NCBI GenBank assembly: GCA_965662685.1
Contig: CBFIIQ010000002.1
Span: forward strand, 98,523 to 162,522
Source of the DNA: Eutrophocola sp965662685
GTDB lineage: Bacteria > Pseudomonadota > Gammaproteobacteria > Pseudomonadales > Pseudohongiellaceae
DNA: 64,000 nt
Direction of reading: 5' to 3'
Part shown: in pieces, positions 35,350-44,375 of the stretch
Layout: the number at the start of each line of letters is the position of its first letter
Position numbering within the stretch: position 1 is the stretch's first letter
Position numbers and translations under genes: made by a program
Notes under the pieces: model-generated
What the model was told of the DNA's origin: nothing
Database searches by the model: none
What the model saw: the letters and a program-made list of their open reading frames with translations, nothing else

Positions 35350-36876
35350 TTAACCATTCTGTTTATCTGCGCTGCCGTAATAATATCTTAGCGTGACACG
35401 TTCTGCGTCGACTGTGCCATCTTCCTGTAAGCGCGGACGGAAGGGGGAGTTTCGCAGAAATCTTATCAGTCGGCGTTCAATTTTTCTTGTTGTATTTTCA
35501 GATTTGCCCAGTACTTTTATTTTGCCAACACGACCATAGTGTGAAATGGTGTAGGCAATATCTATATAGCCGTCATAGTTCAGCTTTTCTGCTGCGGGAA
35601 TACCGAATTTTTCCCGGCTATTGGGCTTGGCGGTAATCAAGGGTAAATGCGCATGTATCTGGGGACGCAAGATATTTTCTATTTTTTCGTCGGGGATATT
35701 TCTGTTGACCGCTTCTGTGTTCGCCTCCGTATATTTTTCTAGCGCAGTTCGGGTACGACCAAAAAGTAAATTCCAGTCACCATAATCCATCAAGGTATTC
35801 ACCAGCACCAGTGGGTCAGCCTGAGGGTTATTTCGAACATAGATCAGCATGCGTTCAAAGGCGTATAGACCACGCAAATAACTTACGGTATTACGTCTGG
35901 TACTACTTCTAATGCGGGTCCCGGTACGGGCATAATTCTCACTCAGGTAGTAATCTGGTTCAGCAATGATGGCAGCGCGATAGGCTTGCAGGAAAAGGGT
36001 CTCAACATAACTGTATTCAAGATCCAGTAATATCGGATCAAAATATCGATGGTTATCCATCATGGTGGAAATAGCCTGTGCATAGTTCTGTTGCGCCTGG
36101 AACAGGCTACCAAAGGCCATTTGTCTTGGCGTTGGTTGTTTTGGAGCAAGACTCTGCCCGTTCACACTAGAGCTAAAGCTGATGCTGGGTTGGACAGGCA
36201 TACTGAGTACCTGATCGTAAAAAGCCTTGTTTTGCTCCGCAAGACTTATGATAGATGACAGCGCGTTTAAATTGTTTTCACCATAGTATTGTTCACTGAG
36301 GTAAATCAGATAACGTTGTTTTGCGTTGGCAGTGCTGAAATCGCCAATCGCCATATAGCTTTTAATTAAACCCTCAATGCTTGCTACCTGTTCGGGATGA
36401 AAGAGGCCGTGATTAATTCGGCTCACATATTCGGCGCGCTCAAAACTTTCTATTGCTGATTCGTGGTCACCCAGTTGCTGGTATTGATTGCCCAGATCGA
36501 GCAGGGTTTGATACAAATCTGTAGCAAAGGGGCCGGAAACTTCTACGATAGCGTCCAGTTGCTCCTCGTACTGCTGAATATTCAGGTTAATGGCAGTCTC
36601 GTTAGCTGTCACAGTAACGGCTGGTTCGGCACGGACGGTTAAAGGCATATCGCCTGATTTCATGCTGCCGGCATAGAAAACAGGTATTACCTGAAGAGTT
36701 TCAGGATCCAGTAATAGCGGATCAAAAATAAGTCGATCAAGCTCGGCATGACTTTGGCCAAGGCTTGCCGGGGAAATAAAAAGTAACCGGGGAAGCAGAA
36801 ATAAAGTCAGGAAAAAGCGAGTAAAAGAAGTAATACTCCTTTTTTTGCTGATAGTTATCAGATTGCGTTCAAGCAT
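35350..36876 (-). CDS. Secreted TPR-containing protein with TonB-like C-terminal domain
   Basis: The 508-residue protein has an N-terminal hydrophobic segment (about 17-38). Its middle holds TPR-like helices (LLDLGNQYQQLGDHESAIESFERAEYV is one). The C-terminal 90 residues (KLNYDGYIDIAYTISHYGRVGKIKVL, ending near RPRLQEDGTVDAE) resemble the TonB C-terminal domain, which binds outer-membrane receptor boxes. No proline-rich TonB spacer is present, so it is probably not a true energy transducer. No ExbB/ExbD or receptor gene is nearby. It converges on pobA, with only 2 bp between the stops. Confidence 0.6.
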   Translation of the reverse strand: MLERNLITISKKRSITSFTRFFLTLFLLPRLLFISPASLGQSHAELDRLIFDPLLLDPETLQVIPVFYAGSMKSGDMPLTVRAEPAVTVTANETAINLNIQQYEEQLDAIVEVSGPFATDLYQTLLDLGNQYQQLGDHESAIESFERAEYVSRINHGLFHPEQVASIEGLIKSYMAIGDFSTANAKQRYLIYLSEQYYGENNLNALSSIISLAEQNKAFYDQVLSMPVQPSISFSSSVNGQSLAPKQPTPRQMAFGSLFQAQQNYAQAISTMMDNHRYFDPILLDLEYSYVETLFLQAYRAAIIAEPDYYLSENYARTGTRIRSSTRRNTVSYLRGLYAFERMLIYVRNNPQADPLVLVNTLMDYGDWNLLFGRTRTALEKYTEANTEAVNRNIPDEKIENILRPQIHAHLPLITAKPNSREKFGIPAAEKLNYDGYIDIAYTISHYGRVGKIKVLGKSENTTRKIERRLIRFLRNSPFRPRLQEDGTVDAERVTLRYYYGSADKQNG

Positions 36877-37133
36877 TTTTTTACCGCCAGTGCTTCCGTT
36901 GCATTCTTTAATCCGTTAAACATAGTGGATTAATGCATTACATTTTATAGCAAGGGTCCTGAGAGATAGCTTAGCGTAACTTTGGGGTGACAAACAAACA
37001 AAGACTCTTAGGACTCTGGAAGATGTAGAGCGGATCAGACAGTAAACCATTCAGACATTTTGACGAAATTGATAGTACAGAGAAGTTATAGGCAGGTTAC
37101 ATGAAGAGAAATTGAATTGCCGGGAGTTGCAGA

Positions 37134-38486
37134 TTAGTCCAGATACTTTTCAGCAAATTCAATAAACCAGGGCCAGTTTGGACGATCAGTATGGCCTTCA
37201 TTATGCTGACGAAAGGCGATGTCTCCCTGCAGCAGGGTTTCCTCAATCGCCGGCATGGTGTCGCGTTCCAGGCCATGGGCACCCAGTAATTCATAGACCG
37301 GGCCAGCATGTTGCGCCGCCATATACATACCTCTGGCGTCCACCCACAAATCCCCTTCATTACCGGCACCAATAAAGACTGGACGCGGTGCACACAAGGC
37401 AATCAGCTGATGGGCATCTACAGGCAGATCATCCCAGTCAAGTGGGCCTGCATATTTCATGAAGTTACCTGCCATCCAGTGATATTCGCTGACAGCAGCA
37501 ACATTCTCCACCACTTCGCCCCAGTTTCTCCGATGCAGTTTGGCGCCACCTGCACCAGAGGAGCTGATATAGGCAATGGCAAAACGTGAATCATAGGCCA
37601 TGGTCACCAGGGCTGCTTTGCCCCAGCGTGAATGGCCCTCTATGCCTACCCGGCTGGCATCAACGCCGGGGTCTGTTTCAAAATAATCCAGCAGCTTGCT
37701 GGCGCCCCAACCCCAGGCTTTAAGTACCCCCCACTGATCCATCATGCGCGGCTCTCCATGATTGGACAGACCAATAATTCCACTGGTGAGACCGGTGCCA
37801 TTGTCGGCCTGAATTGTCGAGGTATCGAGATAGGTATAGCCCCAATCTTTTTTTAGCAGCAAGGACTGCCAGCTCTCCGGTTCAAGAGCCCGTTCCTGAT
37901 AAATAGTCAGGAATGGCTCGGTAATCAGCTGGATCATCACAGGCACCGGCGCTGAAACTGCTGCGGGCATAACCTGGACGGCCTTGATAGTGATATTCAA
38001 AGAAGGATAAGCAGTGTTGTCGACTCGACCTTGTAGATGCTTCTTTATGGCATTGATGCCATTTATGCTGACTTCATCAGCAGACACAGTTTGCCAGGTC
38101 ACTGCAGGCAGATTCTCAGGAGTTATGCCATAAACTTCGCGATCAAATAATTGAAGAATTTCCGGTCGACGTTGTTGCCACCAGGTTTCAGCATCGCTTA
38201 CCTGGCTACCATTACTGGTTAGTAGAGGATCAGGTAATTCCGGATATGGGTTGGCGAGGCTTTCAGTATAATTAACCCCCCCTGATTCGCCGGCTCTGTT
38301 GCCGTCTACACCAGGCCTCAGGGATTCAATTCCCAGCATGTTCAAGGAACGTTGGTGATCTTCCTCTGAACTTGACGCTGGGCCAGCAGGGGCTTGTGTA
38401 GCCTGAGCCAAGATACTGGCTGACCAAAGCAGCAGGCTCAGGAAAGAGAGGTAAGGGAGATAAGTTGAAGTCTTAATGGCTTTCAT
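37134..38486 (-). CDS. Secreted glucuronoyl-esterase-like hydrolase (CE15-type)
   Basis: From the ATG at 38486 the protein has a signal peptide (residues about 8-29, SFLSLLLWSASILAQA) and 450 residues. The nucleophile motif G284-H-S286-R-W-G-K290 equals the G-x-S-R-x-G-K signature of family CE15 4-O-methyl-glucuronoyl methylesterases, which split lignin-glucuronoxylan esters. ALCAPRPVFIGAGNEGD and HNEGHTDRPNWPWF fit the remaining active-site regions. The start overlaps the end of the upstream DUF3500 gene by 14 bp, so translation is coupled. A longer reading would add an unlikely extra N-terminus. Confidence 0.75.
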   Translation of the reverse strand: MKAIKTSTYLPYLSFLSLLLWSASILAQATQAPAGPASSSEEDHQRSLNMLGIESLRPGVDGNRAGESGGVNYTESLANPYPELPDPLLTSNGSQVSDAETWWQQRRPEILQLFDREVYGITPENLPAVTWQTVSADEVSINGINAIKKHLQGRVDNTAYPSLNITIKAVQVMPAAVSAPVPVMIQLITEPFLTIYQERALEPESWQSLLLKKDWGYTYLDTSTIQADNGTGLTSGIIGLSNHGEPRMMDQWGVLKAWGWGASKLLDYFETDPGVDASRVGIEGHSRWGKAALVTMAYDSRFAIAYISSSGAGGAKLHRRNWGEVVENVAAVSEYHWMAGNFMKYAGPLDWDDLPVDAHQLIALCAPRPVFIGAGNEGDLWVDARGMYMAAQHAGPVYELLGAHGLERDTMPAIEETLLQGDIAFRQHNEGHTDRPNWPWFIEFAEKYLD

Positions 38487-39603
38487 GACGATGTTGCATA
38501 AGCAAATCAGACCCAAAGTCTCCCGCCTTACTGCGCCAGACAGCGTGTACATGATTGCCGTTACCCTGAACCAGGTCATATTCAAAAAAGAAATCCGGGC
38601 CATCCAGACGCCAGTAATGCGGCTGTCCTTCCTCGGAGCTGCCAAGCCAGGTGAAATTCAGTGTATTGATATCTACCTGTGCAAGATAGGACTGCGCGAT
38701 TTCCGGTCGGTATACGGTCACCACTTCATCGATAATACGCTGTGCCAATTGTTTTTGTTGCGGATTCAGGCTACTGATAGCGATACCGCCAGGCGGCAGT
38801 GACTTCCAGTCTTCCCAGCTTTCACGGGGACGATTGAGGGTGCCTGATAAAATATCCCCTGGTGGATTACCATCTTCTATGGCGATGTTTCTCTGCTCAT
38901 CGCTTAGAGCTTGCACTAGTTTAAGGCCGGCATTATGCACATAGTCCTGGCTACGGAAACCGGCAAAAGTCCCGCTTCTGATTTCGGCGGGGGAGGCACC
39001 AAAAAAAGTCGGCGTAACACTGATTTCGCCGTTGGCGATGGCAAAATTTAACGACAAATGATGTCCTTCAAAGCGCCAGCCCCACTGATTTTCCAATGAG
39101 GGCGTACCGAAGATAGCGAGCGTATAATTTTCCGGTCCGCGGGGGAAACCGATGACCTCATTATCAGAAAGTATTTTCTCCAGTTGCATGATCTGGATGG
39201 TGGTCAGGTAACCTTTGGCACTTAATGCCGTATGCAAAAGTTGATGTGCAAGCCTCTTTTGCTGTGCCGACATGAAGTCCAGCGCCAGCCCTTTGCGCAA
39301 ATAGGGCCAGTACACATAATTCCTGCGGGCATCGTCGTCCATCTCCAGGTGCAGCAGTTCCTGCCTGTTGTAACCAACAGCGACTTCTATGCCGCCGGGG
39401 CCATTGGTAACTGTAGCCAATAATGCATTGGCCGCTACAACCATTTCTGCACTAACACTGGCTACTGAATCATTATTGGCACTTTCACCGGCATGGTCTG
39501 CCTGTACCAGTGAAAAAGTAATACTCATTAACAGCAGGGTTAATGGAATGAATACTAGTTTAAGTTTGTTGGCAGTGTAAACGCGGCTGAAGTGAAAGGG
39601 CAT
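38473..39603 (-). CDS. Secreted DUF3500 protein
   Basis: The ATG at 39603 gives a signal peptide (KLVFIPLTLLLMSITFSLVQA) and 376 residues; a TTG-initiated start 13 codons upstream is less likely. The body matches DUF3500 from memory: QKRLAHQLLHTALSAKGY, the QIMQLEKIL region, then WGWRFEGHHLSLNFAIANG, PTFFGASPAEI, and a C-terminal HYWRLDGPDFFFEYDL with HVHAVWR. Function is unknown. The tight overlap with the glucuronoyl-esterase-like gene suggests that the two proteins act together outside the cytoplasm. Confidence 0.8.
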   Translation of the reverse strand: MPFHFSRVYTANKLKLVFIPLTLLLMSITFSLVQADHAGESANNDSVASVSAEMVVAANALLATVTNGPGGIEVAVGYNRQELLHLEMDDDARRNYVYWPYLRKGLALDFMSAQQKRLAHQLLHTALSAKGYLTTIQIMQLEKILSDNEVIGFPRGPENYTLAIFGTPSLENQWGWRFEGHHLSLNFAIANGEISVTPTFFGASPAEIRSGTFAGFRSQDYVHNAGLKLVQALSDEQRNIAIEDGNPPGDILSGTLNRPRESWEDWKSLPPGGIAISSLNPQQKQLAQRIIDEVVTVYRPEIAQSYLAQVDINTLNFTWLGSSEEGQPHYWRLDGPDFFFEYDLVQGNGNHVHAVWRSKAGDFGSDLLMQHRHESH

Positions 39604-39728
39604 TAGTCTATCCAAGTGGTTACGGGGGGCTATGGTGTGCAAGCCGATTTCTTTAGCCTGTAAAGCTGAAGCCTTGATACACCAATAATAAGATGCCTGC
39701 CAGGATAAAGTTTTTCGTTTGTTTGTTT

Positions 39729-40754
39729 TCAGGGAATGCTGGCCGCCAGATCAATAAATATCCGGGCAAGTTCTCCGTTGTTTTTCTCCGCCATCATAAA
39801 ATGGCCATTTCCCAAAAAGCCAAGGTCAGGTAAAAAGGTGTATTTAACCTCGACACCTGCTTGTTCAAAGACTTTAACGGCGCAGGGCAGACCGGCAATC
39901 AGGCCCAGTTCGGAACCTACCAGATGAACCGGCACGTCAGCAAAATTTACCAGTGTTGAGGCCTGGTTCGGGGACTGCATTTCGCAGCCTTCCGAGTCCT
40001 TGTAGGGTTCAAAATTCTCCGCCAGTGGGGGCGCAAAAGTCAGCCCGCTGCGAATACTACTGGTAATATTACTGGCACCGGGTTCAAAGGCAATGACACC
40101 GGCGATCTTGTCAGAATTCAGGTCAGTAGCAAGCCAGCCACTGGCTGCCCCGGCTGAGTGAGTAACAAGAATTGCCGGTCCGATACGCTCAAGCAGTTCG
40201 CTGATATCTGCCGCGGCAATGGTGTCGCCGGCATAGGGGCCTGGGGGAGAACTTGAAAGCCACTCTACAATGGCTGGGTCATCAGGATCCTGGGAATCAC
40301 CGGGCCAATGCTCTGAGCGGGCAAGGAAATTAATGATGCTGGAGTTGGCGCTTTCCGACAATTCACCATAACGAACATTGGTTGGAGAGCGGCCATAGCC
40401 TGGACGATCAACCCAATAGACATCAAACCCGGCTGCTATAAAGTAATCGCGCCAGCCATCACGTCCATCCGGAGTACCGAACCAGTCGGTTGCCTGACCA
40501 CCGCCACCATGCACCAGGATAAGCGGGTATTGTTGTGTTTTTTCCGCAGGTAGCTGATAACCCACATACATCTGGTTGTAGACCTGAACGGAACCGTTTT
40601 CTGCAGGCTCGGTATTTTGTCCACCGACGTAAAAATGGCCCTGGTCCCTTAAGCTCAGAATACCGGCTTCGCCACCGGCAAGAGTTAATTGGGAAGAAAT
40701 AAGTCCCAGGAATATAAGACTCACTTGCCTTGATATTGATTTAGAAAAACGCAT
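39729..40754 (-). CDS. Secreted alpha/beta-fold hydrolase
   Basis: A signal peptide (about 5-26) precedes an alpha/beta hydrolase: LILVHGGGGQATDW as the oxyanion region, DVYWVDRPGYGRS as the usual strand-loop, VTHSAGAASG with the Ser nucleophile, and a late GNGHFMMAEKN segment with the catalytic His. FADVPVHLVGSELG precedes a likely acid. The 341-residue length is ordinary. It is probably periplasmic or extracellular. It lies upstream of the DUF3500 and CE15-like genes on the same strand with 125 bp between, so co-regulation is possible. Confidence 0.82.
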   Translation of the reverse strand: MRFSKSISRQVSLIFLGLISSQLTLAGGEAGILSLRDQGHFYVGGQNTEPAENGSVQVYNQMYVGYQLPAEKTQQYPLILVHGGGGQATDWFGTPDGRDGWRDYFIAAGFDVYWVDRPGYGRSPTNVRYGELSESANSSIINFLARSEHWPGDSQDPDDPAIVEWLSSSPPGPYAGDTIAAADISELLERIGPAILVTHSAGAASGWLATDLNSDKIAGVIAFEPGASNITSSIRSGLTFAPPLAENFEPYKDSEGCEMQSPNQASTLVNFADVPVHLVGSELGLIAGLPCAVKVFEQAGVEVKYTFLPDLGFLGNGHFMMAEKNNGELARIFIDLAASIP

Positions 40755-41209
40755 TCATCAGCCCCCTGAAGTGTTATTTTCTGCAAAAGGTAAGTGTACT
40801 ATTCCAGTTGGAAAATGGTAGGTTTGATGAACAAAATCACAGGGTTTGCATAATCCTGAAAAAGCTCTGTAACTTGCTGTAATTAAAACAGTTTATTTGA
40901 GGGTAAAGAGCGCGTTTTCGATGCCTGTGCGAATTGCTTTTTTCGCCGCAGGAGCGAGGGCAAGGGTTTTATACTGACTTTATCATAATGGTATTGGTTT
41001 CATCAGCTGACAGACGGTTTTCCGCTATTGGCTACGGATAAGGATGCTTCGCTTTTTCTGTTTAAATCAATACTGTAGATTTTACCGCCGGGTATTCACA
41101 TGCCAGGCTAAACTGCATGGACTTTACCCCGGTGGATGTTTATTCTTTCGAGACAAGCTGATAACAAAAATAAAGCAAAGTAATACTGCATCCCTGAGGA
41201 GCTTCCTTC
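40755..41209. other. Divergent intergenic region between the secreted hydrolase and the flavoprotein operon
   Basis: About 455 bp without a credible gene. It must hold the promoters of the leftward hydrolase gene and of the rightward flavoprotein operon. A GAGGAG Shine-Dalgarno sits nine bases before the ATG at 41210. I could not fix a promoter or operator by eye. Small ORFs here lack any family features. Confidence 0.5.
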
Positions 41210-42766
41210 ATGCAACTTGTCCTTCCGCCCGGTATAAGTGCCGTTGCCTTCGATCGTGCACTACAACAATTTCGATCTGTTGTTGGTGAAGACTGGGTAT
41301 TTGCCACAGATCAGGATCGTGATACCTATCTCGATCATTTTGGTTTTGATCAGGCAGCTCATGTGGGTGGTGCTGCTGTCGCGCCACAGACTACCGAAGA
41401 AGTGCAGGCTATTGTGCGGATTGCCAATGAATACAAAATTCCGCTTTGGCCAATTAGCCGAGGAAAAAACTTTGGCTATGGCAGTGCGGCACCGGTCATG
41501 TCAGGGTCAATAGTGCTGGATATGTCCCGCATGAAAAAAATAAAAATGGATGTTGAAAATGGCACGGTTCTGCTTGAGCCGGGTGTTGGTTTTTATGATC
41601 TTTTCGACTATGTGGAAGAGAATGACATTCCCTACTGGATATCACCGCCGGGTAACGCCTGGGGCTCAGTAGTGGGCAATGCGCTTGACCGTGGTGTTGG
41701 TTACACACCTTACGGAGATCATGCGGCGCGCCTGTGTGGTATGGAGGTGGTCTTGCCGGATGGAGATCTGGTGCGTACCGGTATGGGAGCCATGAAAGAT
41801 TCTCCCAGCTGGAATATGCATCCCTATGGTTTTGGCCCGGGTTGGGACCAGATGTTTATTCAGTCCAATTTTGGCATCGTTACCAAAGCCGGCATGTGGC
41901 TGATGCCAAAACCTGAAACCATCGTCAGTCTGGATATGGAGCTCGACCGTGCTGATGACCTCGGCTGGGCAATTGATACCCTGGCGCCAATGCGCCGTTC
42001 CGGGCTGCTTCAGCAATCACCCTCGATAGGGAACTGGCTTAGGGCTGCAGCAGTGCTGACTAACCGAACTGACTGGTACGATGGGGCGGGAGCCTTACCT
42101 GACAGTGTTATTGATGCAATAAGATCTCAGTTCGGACTTGGCTGGTGGAGTGTGAACTTACGCTTTTACGGTTATGAAGAAGTAACGACTGCCATGGCAG
42201 AAAAAGTAAAAAGTATTTTTGCGGCCAGAACATCCTATGCAATGAAGCAGGGGACCTGGCGCGAAGGGGATCCAAGAGAGTTGCAGCCTTTTGCCGGTGT
42301 TCCGATTACATTCCCATTACAAAATGCCTCCTGGCATGGAGGGCGTGGTGCCCATGTTGGTTTCTCGCCAGCCTTGCCCCAGTCTGGTGATGCAGCCCTG
42401 GCACAGTTTCGACGAACTTTTGAACGCTACAACGAATTTGGTATGGACTATCATGGTTCCTTTGCTCTGGCAGAGAGGCATATCACGAATGTAAATCAGG
42501 TTTTGTTTAACAAGGATGACCCTGACATGGTAGACAGGGTTGATCGCTTTTTTCGTTCCCTGGTTGGCGATGCCAGTGAGCAGGGGTATGGGGAATACCG
42601 TGCCCATATCGAATATATGGACCTGATTGCCGATACCTATGACTTCAACAACCATGCCTTGCGCCGGCTGAATGAACGCATAAAAAATACGCTGGATCCC
42701 AATGGAATTTTGTCACCAGGTAAAAGCGGTATCTGGCCATCTGTCTATGACAAACAGAGAGGGTAG
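41210..42766 (+). CDS. FAD-linked phenol oxidase/dehydrogenase, 4-cresol dehydrogenase / vanillyl-alcohol-oxidase type
   Basis: The 518-residue flavoprotein belongs to the VAO/PCMH family. The PP-loop RGKNFGYG is at residues 84-91, and the FAD domain continues with GSIVLDMSRM, LLEPGVGFYDLFDYV, PPGNAWGSVVGNALDRGVG and NFGIVTKAG. The C-terminal part has GMDYHGSFALAERHITN and the typical ending LDPNGILSPGKSGIW. Such enzymes oxidise para-alkyl or para-hydroxymethyl phenols. A cytochrome c gene follows directly, so this is more likely a cytochrome-dependent dehydrogenase like PchF or eugenol hydroxylase than an O2-using oxidase. No signal peptide is seen. It heads a six-gene operon. Confidence 0.88.
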   Translation: MQLVLPPGISAVAFDRALQQFRSVVGEDWVFATDQDRDTYLDHFGFDQAAHVGGAAVAPQTTEEVQAIVRIANEYKIPLWPISRGKNFGYGSAAPVMSGSIVLDMSRMKKIKMDVENGTVLLEPGVGFYDLFDYVEENDIPYWISPPGNAWGSVVGNALDRGVGYTPYGDHAARLCGMEVVLPDGDLVRTGMGAMKDSPSWNMHPYGFGPGWDQMFIQSNFGIVTKAGMWLMPKPETIVSLDMELDRADDLGWAIDTLAPMRRSGLLQQSPSIGNWLRAAAVLTNRTDWYDGAGALPDSVIDAIRSQFGLGWWSVNLRFYGYEEVTTAMAEKVKSIFAARTSYAMKQGTWREGDPRELQPFAGVPITFPLQNASWHGGRGAHVGFSPALPQSGDAALAQFRRTFERYNEFGMDYHGSFALAERHITNVNQVLFNKDDPDMVDRVDRFFRSLVGDASEQGYGEYRAHIEYMDLIADTYDFNNHALRRLNERIKNTLDPNGILSPGKSGIWPSVYDKQRG

Positions 42767-42770
42767 GTTT

Positions 42771-43103
42771 ATGAAAAATAGTTTTTGCTTGCCAGCGCTT
42801 TTGCTTCTGTCTTTCACCGTGCAGGCTGAGGATGGCTGGATTGACCTGGAAAAGCAAAGTGGGCCAGGCCTGTTCCAGGAAAAGTGTGGCATGTGCCATC
42901 GTCCGGGGGGAATGGGGACAGGCATCCTTGGACGCCGCATGTCAGCCGAGCTGGCGCTGCTTGAAAATCGTCAGGACCTGCAAGGGGCCTACATTGAGAA
43001 TGTCGTGCGTAATGGTTTCGGCATCATGTTTCCCATTAGTCGTGGCGAAGTGAGTGACAGACAACTACAGACTATAGCCAGCTACCTTGCAGATAAGGAA
43101 TAA
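42771..43103 (+). CDS. Periplasmic c-type cytochrome, probable partner subunit of the flavoprotein
   Basis: The ATG at 42771 lies 4 bp after the flavoprotein stop and gives 110 residues; a longer upstream reading is an artefact of overlap. A signal peptide (about 5-19, ending VQA) precedes a single haem-binding site C39-x2-C42-H43 in KCGMCHRPGG. The likely axial methionine is in FGIMFPISRGE. This layout and size match the small cytochrome subunit of 4-cresol dehydrogenase or eugenol hydroxylase. It would pass electrons from FADH2 to the respiratory chain. Confidence 0.88.
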   Translation: MKNSFCLPALLLLSFTVQAEDGWIDLEKQSGPGLFQEKCGMCHRPGGMGTGILGRRMSAELALLENRQDLQGAYIENVVRNGFGIMFPISRGEVSDRQLQTIASYLADKE

Positions 43104-43115
43104 CAAGGAATTAAT

Positions 43116-43679
43116 ATGAATGATGAATACTCCTTCCTGAAAGGAACTGGTCGCAGACGTTTCATCAAGGGCAGTGGCTCCCTGGTGGCACTGGGTTCCC
43201 TGCCTGGTTATTTAACTGCCAACACAGTGATTCCGGGTTCATCGTTTGCGGGTCTGCAGAAGCGGCAGGGCATTGTTCTTTATCGTGACAATGATATTCA
43301 TTCACGTACTTTTGCCGATACCTTGTCTGCAAGTGGCTTTCATTCTGAAGTACTCACTGATGATCCGGTGCGTCAGTGGCGTAAAAGTCTAAATGATATG
43401 GTTGTTAAAGAAGGTATGTCAATAATGGGATTAACCAATTGGGCAGATTACCTTGTTATCAGTGGACTGGCTGCTGAGCAGCGCAGACATGTGTTGCTGG
43501 AATTACAGCATGCAGTTAATCAGCCGGAAAAGCAAAATTGGTCTTCCGGATTGGCTCTTGAGTTTCTTCAACTGCAAGAGATTGTCGACAAAGAGTTGTT
43601 GCAGGCACAGTTCAGAAAAATGCTTGATACAGCATTAAGGCCTGGTACTCAGTCATTGTTCAGCTGGCTGATTGCCTGA
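43116..43679 (+). CDS. Tat-type exported protein of unknown function in the flavocytochrome operon
   Basis: The N-terminus has a twin-arginine-like signal (GRRRFIKGSGSLVALGSLPG), then 150 residues with no motif I recognise. The segment IVLYRDNDIHSRTFADTLSASG is followed by several amphipathic helices with conserved-looking Trp and Leu residues. There are no cysteines in the mature part, so no cofactor is obvious. The gene lies 12 bp after the cytochrome gene, with a good AAGGAA upstream of the ATG. By position it parallels the unknown gene pchX of the p-cresol operon and could assist assembly, which is inference. Confidence 0.7.
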   Translation: MNDEYSFLKGTGRRRFIKGSGSLVALGSLPGYLTANTVIPGSSFAGLQKRQGIVLYRDNDIHSRTFADTLSASGFHSEVLTDDPVRQWRKSLNDMVVKEGMSIMGLTNWADYLVISGLAAEQRRHVLLELQHAVNQPEKQNWSSGLALEFLQLQEIVDKELLQAQFRKMLDTALRPGTQSLFSWLIA

Positions 43680-43706
43680 GTTAATCATATGAGGGGGAGA
43701 TAGACG

Positions 43707-44351
43707 ATGGATAGACGTGACTTTATAAACGATATGAGCAAACTCGGACTGGCATCGATGGCTATAGCGCCGGCTGTTTCAAGAGCGCAGGAGAGTTCTG
43801 CTGCTGGCGCAGCGTCAGATCCTGCGACTGGAGAATCCTGGGCAAGTCCGTTTGCAGGAGTATCCACGTTTGATGAGCCAAAACTTGAATACGTTTTTGA
43901 AATAGATCTCGATTTCACTCGCGTACATAATATTGCCAATATGCCCACCGGTGCCGGTCGCGGCGCTGTATATCTTGATAGTGGCAAGGTGAGCGGGCCT
44001 TATCTAAATGGCCAGGCACTTCCGGACAGCGGTGGTGACTGGGCTTTATTCAGGCCTGATGGTGTTCTGGCTTTTGATGCGCGCTATATGCTTGAAGAAA
44101 ATGATGGCACACTTATCCTGTTACGAAATAATGGCTACTTGTGGGGCAGGCATCCAGATACCATTGCCAAAATTCAGGCATGGATTTTTGATAATGGACC
44201 GATAGTTCCTGAAGAGGATTATTACCTTAGAGCTTTTCCTACCTTTGAAGTAGAGAAGGGCAAGCATGACTGGCTAATGCGTCACGTTATTATAGGCATT
44301 GGTCGCAGAAAAGAGGCTGGAAATATTCTGCGTTATTACGCGTTGCTATAA
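43707..44351 (+). CDS. Tat-exported DUF3237 protein
   Basis: A Tat signal (MDRRDFINDMSKLGLASMA) leads into a DUF3237 domain. The recognisable features are GAGRGAVYLDSGKVSGPYLNG, GGDWALFRPDGVLAFDARY, then EENDGTLILLRNNG, and a C-terminal GKHDWLMRHVIIGIG. DUF3237 proteins are small beta-barrels of unknown function, often encoded with aromatic or esterase genes. A second DUF3237 gene lies at 56050. A strong GGGGGAG Shine-Dalgarno precedes the ATG. It is the fourth gene of the flavocytochrome operon. Confidence 0.85.
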   Translation: MDRRDFINDMSKLGLASMAIAPAVSRAQESSAAGAASDPATGESWASPFAGVSTFDEPKLEYVFEIDLDFTRVHNIANMPTGAGRGAVYLDSGKVSGPYLNGQALPDSGGDWALFRPDGVLAFDARYMLEENDGTLILLRNNGYLWGRHPDTIAKIQAWIFDNGPIVPEEDYYLRAFPTFEVEKGKHDWLMRHVIIGIGRRKEAGNILRYYALL

Positions 44352-44375
44352 AAATTCTAAAAACGGGAATAAAAA

